Source: Modestobacter sp. L9-4 (lineage in GTDB: Bacteria > Actinomycetota > Actinomycetes > Mycobacteriales > Geodermatophilaceae). From it: a stretch of 64,000 bases of DNA. Position numbers and translations under genes: made by a program. The stretch spans positions 2,232,001-2,296,000 of the forward strand of contig NZ_CP077800.1 of assembly GCF_019112525.1 (NCBI RefSeq). The letters run 5' to 3'. The notes beneath the pieces are model-generated. The model searched no databases and was not told where the DNA came from. It saw only the letters and a list, made by a program, of their open reading frames with translations. Shown here piece by piece: positions 60,998 through 64,000 of this stretch; position 1 is the stretch's first letter, and each line of letters begins with the position of its first letter.

Positions 60998-61477
60998 TCA
61001 GCGGGGGAGCGGACCCGGGCTCTCCGGCGCCTCGGCCGGGGTCGCCGGCGGAGGTCCGTCGGGCGTCTCGGGCATGCCCTGGACGTCGAGGCGCGCCAGC
61101 AGTCCGGTGAGCTCGAGCGGGCCGGTGACGATGCGGCTGGTGGCGACCACGCGCACGTGCTTGTCGGCGGCCTCGGGGTGCTGACTGACCCACACCAGGG
61201 CGGTGACGCCGGCCGAGCCGAAGAAGGTCACCCCGGACAGGTCGATCGTGAGGACCCGCTCCGCCCGGCGCAGCGCCTTCAGCAGGGTCGACTGCAGCAG
61301 CGGGTTGCCGGCGGCGTCGAGCTCGCCGTCGACCGAGGCGACGACCTCACCGGCGTCCGTGCCGTCGGTGAGGGTCACGTGGAACGGGGCGTCGTCGGCT
61401 GCGGGCCTGACGGTGTTGATGGGTCCTCCTCGGACCGTCACGACAGCGTCGCCGCGGTCTCGTCGTCTGCTCGTCAC
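60998..61477 (-). CDS. STAS-domain anti-anti-sigma factor
   Basis: This protein of 159 residues has a STAS domain (about 30-130) with LTIDLSGVTFFGSAGVTALVW; the Ser in this loop is the expected phosphorylation site for a partner-switching ATPase. The C-terminus is a Pro-rich tail. GTG 61477 is chosen because the domain follows after a short basic leader. It should be dephosphorylated by a SpoIIE phosphatase, of which one is encoded at 40.0 kb, and phosphorylated by the adjacent HATPase. Confidence 0.85.
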   Translation of the reverse strand: MTSRRRDRGDAVVTVRGGPINTVRPAADDAPFHVTLTDGTDAGEVVASVDGELDAAGNPLLQSTLLKALRRAERVLTIDLSGVTFFGSAGVTALVWVSQHPEAADKHVRVVATSRIVTGPLELTGLLARLDVQGMPETPDGPPPATPAEAPESPGPLPR

Positions 61478-61619
61478 GTGCTCGTCCTCGCCGGTCGGGC
61501 TCTCCGAGCCGGCTCCCTGAGCTGATCCTGCGCGCCGGGCACGGGCCGGGGAAGCCCGGCCCCACCACCGTCCCCACTTGTGAGGACGTCGAACCCCCGC
61601 GGAGGCCCCGGTCCCCGGC

Positions 61620-62576
61620 TCAGTCCAGTGCGGACAGCCGTTGCACCAGGAACTCCACCGCCGCCTCGCTGTCGACGTCCTCGGCCACGGCCACGGCGGT
61701 GTCGGCGGTGGACGGCGCACGGCGGTCGACCAGCGTCTGGCCGCGCCCCGCGCCCGGCCCGGTGTCGACCACGACGTCCCGGCGGACGGTGCGCAGCGTG
61801 CCGGGCACGATCGCCTCGGTCAGTGCCAGGGCGTCGTGCACGGCCACCCCGTCGATGCCGTAGCTGTTCCTCGCGTGGTCCAGGTACTGCCGCAGGACGG
61901 CGGCGGCCTGGGCGCCGATCGGCCCGGCCGCGGCGAACCGCGCGATGCCGGCCTCGGTGAGCACGGTGGGCAGCGTGACGTCCAGCCCCACCAGCACGGT
62001 GGGCAGCCCGGCGGCGAACACCACGGCGGCGGCCTCGGGGTCGGCCCACACGTTGAACTCCGCGGCCGCCGTCACGTTGCCGCCACGGCCCGCCGAGCCG
62101 CCCATGACCACCAGCCGGCCGATCCGGGCGGCGGCGTCGGGGTACACGGACACGAGGAGGGCGATGTTGGTCAGCGGCCCGATCGCGGCGACGGTGACCG
62201 GCCGCTCGCTGGCCAGCAGCAGCTCGGCCAGCGCCACCACGGCCGGCCGCGGGTCGACCGACGCCGGCGAGGGCGGCAGGACGACGCCGCCCAGCCCGGC
62301 CGCGCCGTGCACGTGCCCGGCTCGGCGGGGCAGCGGCACCACCAGTGAGCTGCGGGCCCCCGCGGCCACCGGGACGTCGGAGCGCCCGGCCAGGTGCAGC
62401 ACCCGCAGCGCGTTCTCCGTGGTCTGGGCCAGGTCGACGTTGCCGTGCACGGTGGTCACCAGCTGCAGGTCGACCTCCGGGCTGGCGAGCGCGAGCAGCA
62501 GCGCCAGGGCGTCGTCGATGCCGGGGTCGGTGTCGACGACCAGGGGCACGGGAGCGGGGGTGTCTGCCACCCGCAC
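61620..62576 (-). CDS. Nucleoside hydrolase (IunH family)
   Basis: This protein of 318 residues begins with the diagnostic Ca2+-binding motif VDTDPGIDDALALLLAL. AIGPLTNIALL, VMGGSAGRGGNVTAAAEFNVWADPEAA and the VAVHDALALTE His/Asp segment are also present. It hydrolyses the N-glycosidic bond of purine and/or pyrimidine ribonucleosides for salvage. GTG 62576 starts 12 residues before the motif. It is divergent from the last gene of the window across a 279-base spacer in which I see no other feature. Confidence 0.92.
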   Translation of the reverse strand: MRVADTPAPVPLVVDTDPGIDDALALLLALASPEVDLQLVTTVHGNVDLAQTTENALRVLHLAGRSDVPVAAGARSSLVVPLPRRAGHVHGAAGLGGVVLPPSPASVDPRPAVVALAELLLASERPVTVAAIGPLTNIALLVSVYPDAAARIGRLVVMGGSAGRGGNVTAAAEFNVWADPEAAAVVFAAGLPTVLVGLDVTLPTVLTEAGIARFAAAGPIGAQAAAVLRQYLDHARNSYGIDGVAVHDALALTEAIVPGTLRTVRRDVVVDTGPGAGRGQTLVDRRAPSTADTAVAVAEDVDSEAAVEFLVQRLSALD

Positions 62577-62855
62577 ATCCCACCAGATCGCACCGACACG
62601 CCGGTGCGTCGTCCGGGCCGCCGAGGTCGTCGACCGGCGAAACCGTGCTCGACCTGGGCTTTCGTACCCGCGCTGTCGACAAGTGACCGGTCGGGGGACG
62701 GGTCGTCGACCGCTGCGCGGGGGTCGGGCAACGGTTCGGTCACGCGCCTCGTCGGGGGTGTCCCGGACGGGGTCGCGGAGGCGTCGCCGTCCGTAACTTC
62801 TTCCTCAGCCGCGGTCCCTTCCCCGACCGCGGCGACCACGAGGAGGAGGCACGCG

Positions 62856-64000
62856 ATGGACGACGTCCGAACGGTCGACACCGACTCGCCCATCGCCGTG
62901 CGCACCCTGGTGCGCGACACCGCGGTGCGCGGCAGTGCCGCCCAGCGCGAGGCGGCGCGGCGCCGTGAGCTGGCCGCCCGGCCGGCTCCGCGCCGCACGC
63001 TCGCCCAGCGGGAGGCGGACGCCCGGACCGCCCCGGTCCGCGTCGTCCCGGACCCGAGCGGGACGGTCCGCCGCCGCGTCGACGGCAGCGCGGCGCCCGA
63101 GTGCCCCGCGGCCGACCCGCACGCGTACCTGGGCGCCACGCACCTCGCGGCCGCGTGGCTGGCCGCCGAGCTGGCCGCCGCCGCCACGGCGCGCACCGCC
63201 GCTCCGGTGCCGGCCGCCACGGTGCCGGCCGCTGCGGTGCTCGCCGCCGCGGTGCCCGTCGCCACCACCCCGACGGTGTCCGCGCCGTCGACCGTTCCGG
63301 CCGGACCTGCCGGGTTCCCTGCGACCGAGGTCCTCCCGACCCGGCGCCGGACGCTCACCGCCCGCGCCGCCCGCTGGGGCGCCGGCCCCGCAGGTGCCCA
63401 CCTGGCCTGGGGCACCGCACCCCGGGTCCACCGGCTCGCCGAGGACGCCGGCCGGCCACTGCCCACCGCGGTCGCCCCTGCGCGGCCGGTGGTCCCCGCG
63501 CCGCCTGCCCGCGCCGCCGTCCCGACCCGGCCCGCGATGGTCGACCCCACCCGGACGGGCCCCCACGACGCGGCCCTGGAGGAGGCGATCGCCTTCGCCA
63601 CCGACCTCGGCACCGACCTGCTGACCACCCGGGCCCGGCTGGTCGCCCGCCCGTCCCGGCTCACCGCGCCCGTGCGCGGGGTGCTCGCCGCGCTGCGCGG
63701 CCTCGGCCGCGCCGCCGCCGGCTGGGGTGCCGGCCCCGGCGGTGACCACCTGGCCTGGAACCGTCCCGTCCCGCCCCGGGTGCACCCGCTGACCGTCGTC
63801 CCCGAGCGGTCCCCGGCGGACCCGGCCGGACCGCGGGAGGAGCGCCCCTTCCCGGCCGACCTGCGCCACCGCGCGCCGGACGGCGACGACGACGTGCCGG
63901 TGCGCGAGCTGCCCAGCACCCCCACCCGTCAGGCACCGCCCCGCAGCTCCTCGTGGACGGGCGGCGTCCGGTCGCCGCTCTCTAGGGTGGCGGCATGTTC
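62856..64000 (+). CDS. Unrecognised Ala/Pro/Arg-rich protein with duplicated WGAGP motif (runs off the window)
   Basis: The frame is open from ATG 62856 (AGGAGGAGG 7 bases upstream) to the window end, at least 381 residues, with GC-ending codons throughout. Residues 15-60 are Arg/Ala-rich; 88-145 is an Ala/Val/Thr-rich stretch that could be a helix or a linker rather than a clear membrane segment. The motif WGAGPAGAHLAW (174-185) recurs as WGAGPGGDHLAW (290-301), each followed within a few residues by PRVH, so a domain of about 116 residues seems to be duplicated. I know no family with this motif and assign no function. Confidence 0.7.
   Translation, partial: MDDVRTVDTDSPIAVRTLVRDTAVRGSAAQREAARRRELAARPAPRRTLAQREADARTAPVRVVPDPSGTVRRRVDGSAAPECPAADPHAYLGATHLAAAWLAAELAAAATARTAAPVPAATVPAAAVLAAAVPVATTPTVSAPSTVPAGPAGFPATEVLPTRRRTLTARAARWGAGPAGAHLAWGTAPRVHRLAEDAGRPLPTAVAPARPVVPAPPARAAVPTRPAMVDPTRTGPHDAALEEAIAFATDLGTDLLTTRARLVARPSRLTAPVRGVLAALRGLGRAAAGWGAGPGGDHLAWNRPVPPRVHPLTVVPERSPADPAGPREERPFPADLRHRAPDGDDDVPVRELPSTPTRQAPPRSSSWTGGVRSPLSRVAAC

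Noticed and set aside
62720-62770. A possible SigB/SigF-type promoter (GGTTC ... GGGTGT) before the WGAGP gene
   Set aside because: The spacing of about 18 bases is too long for the GTTT-N14/16-GGGTAT type, and the -10-like word is imperfect.

Overview
The window is the origin-proximal part of a very GC-rich actinobacterial chromosome, most likely from the family Geodermatophilaceae (Blastococcus, Geodermatophilus or Modestobacter type). The evidence is the near-exclusive use of codons ending in G or C, many GTG starts, and a gene order that follows the classical actinobacterial origin block known from Mycobacterium tuberculosis: (dnaN)-gnd-recF-DUF721-gyrB-gyrA-DUF3566-tRNA-Ile-tRNA-Ala-ppiA-rhomboid-PH protein-crgA-DUF881-trpG/pabA-pknB-pknA-pbpA-rodA-pstP-fhaB-fhaA-tRNA-Leu. 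Family assignment is inference; the origin-proximal actinobacterial block is seen directly. Three exact copies of the palindrome GTTCCACGTGGAAC, which are ParB-binding (parS) candidates, fit this location.

Region by region. 1-12.98 kb holds replication and topology genes (gnd 3' end, recF, DUF721, gyrB, gyrA, DUF3566), with three accessory genes (an unrecognised protein, an ABC exporter and an APC permease) inserted before gyrB. 13-16.6 kb holds tRNA-Ile, a 47-residue DLW-motif peptide, tRNA-Ala, cyclophilin, a rhomboid protease, a PH-domain membrane protein and crgA, with a 0.6-kb non-coding spacer full of DnaA-box-like words. 16.6-27.8 kb holds DUF881, the glutamine amidotransferase, and the tightly overlapping minus-strand operon fhaA-fhaB-pstP-rodA-pbpA-pknA-pknB. 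This operon couples Ser/Thr phosphorylation to peptidoglycan elongation and division. 28-35.8 kb holds metabolic and housekeeping genes: aldose epimerase, MOSC, S4 protein, an EEP-fold hydrolase, CYTH-CHAD, pfkA and a HutC-type regulator.

35.8-46.6 kb is a sensory and stress region: a double-GAF protein divergent from an EAL-DICT-LOV protein (a predicted blue-light-gated c-di-GMP phosphodiesterase), a GAF-SpoIIE phosphatase, a GAF-ANTAR antiterminator, an anti-sigma-type ATPase, and a LysR regulator. The LysR gene's upstream spacer carries eight perfect 19-bp repeats. 46.7-50.1 kb is the elemental-iron uptake operon efeUOB with a DtxR/IdeR-like box. 50.2-55.1 kb holds a cation exchanger, a proteorhodopsin-like retinal proton pump (DTE motif, retinal Lys243), glycerate kinase and a third PknA-like kinase with a PASTA-like module. 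55.2-64 kb holds small membrane proteins, cinA, an SRPBCC protein, a NYN nuclease, PRC-barrel and small proteins, a P-loop kinase, a STAS/HATPase partner-switching pair, a nucleoside hydrolase, and the start of an unrecognised protein with a duplicated WGAGP motif.

The most interesting non-genic structure is a five-copy family of about 60-bp nested hairpins placed directly behind stop codons. Both stems show compensatory changes between copies. The most interesting functional theme is light: a complete LOV photoreceptor fused to an apparently intact EAL domain, and a DTE-type rhodopsin, within 14 kb of each other and near several partner-switching stress regulators.
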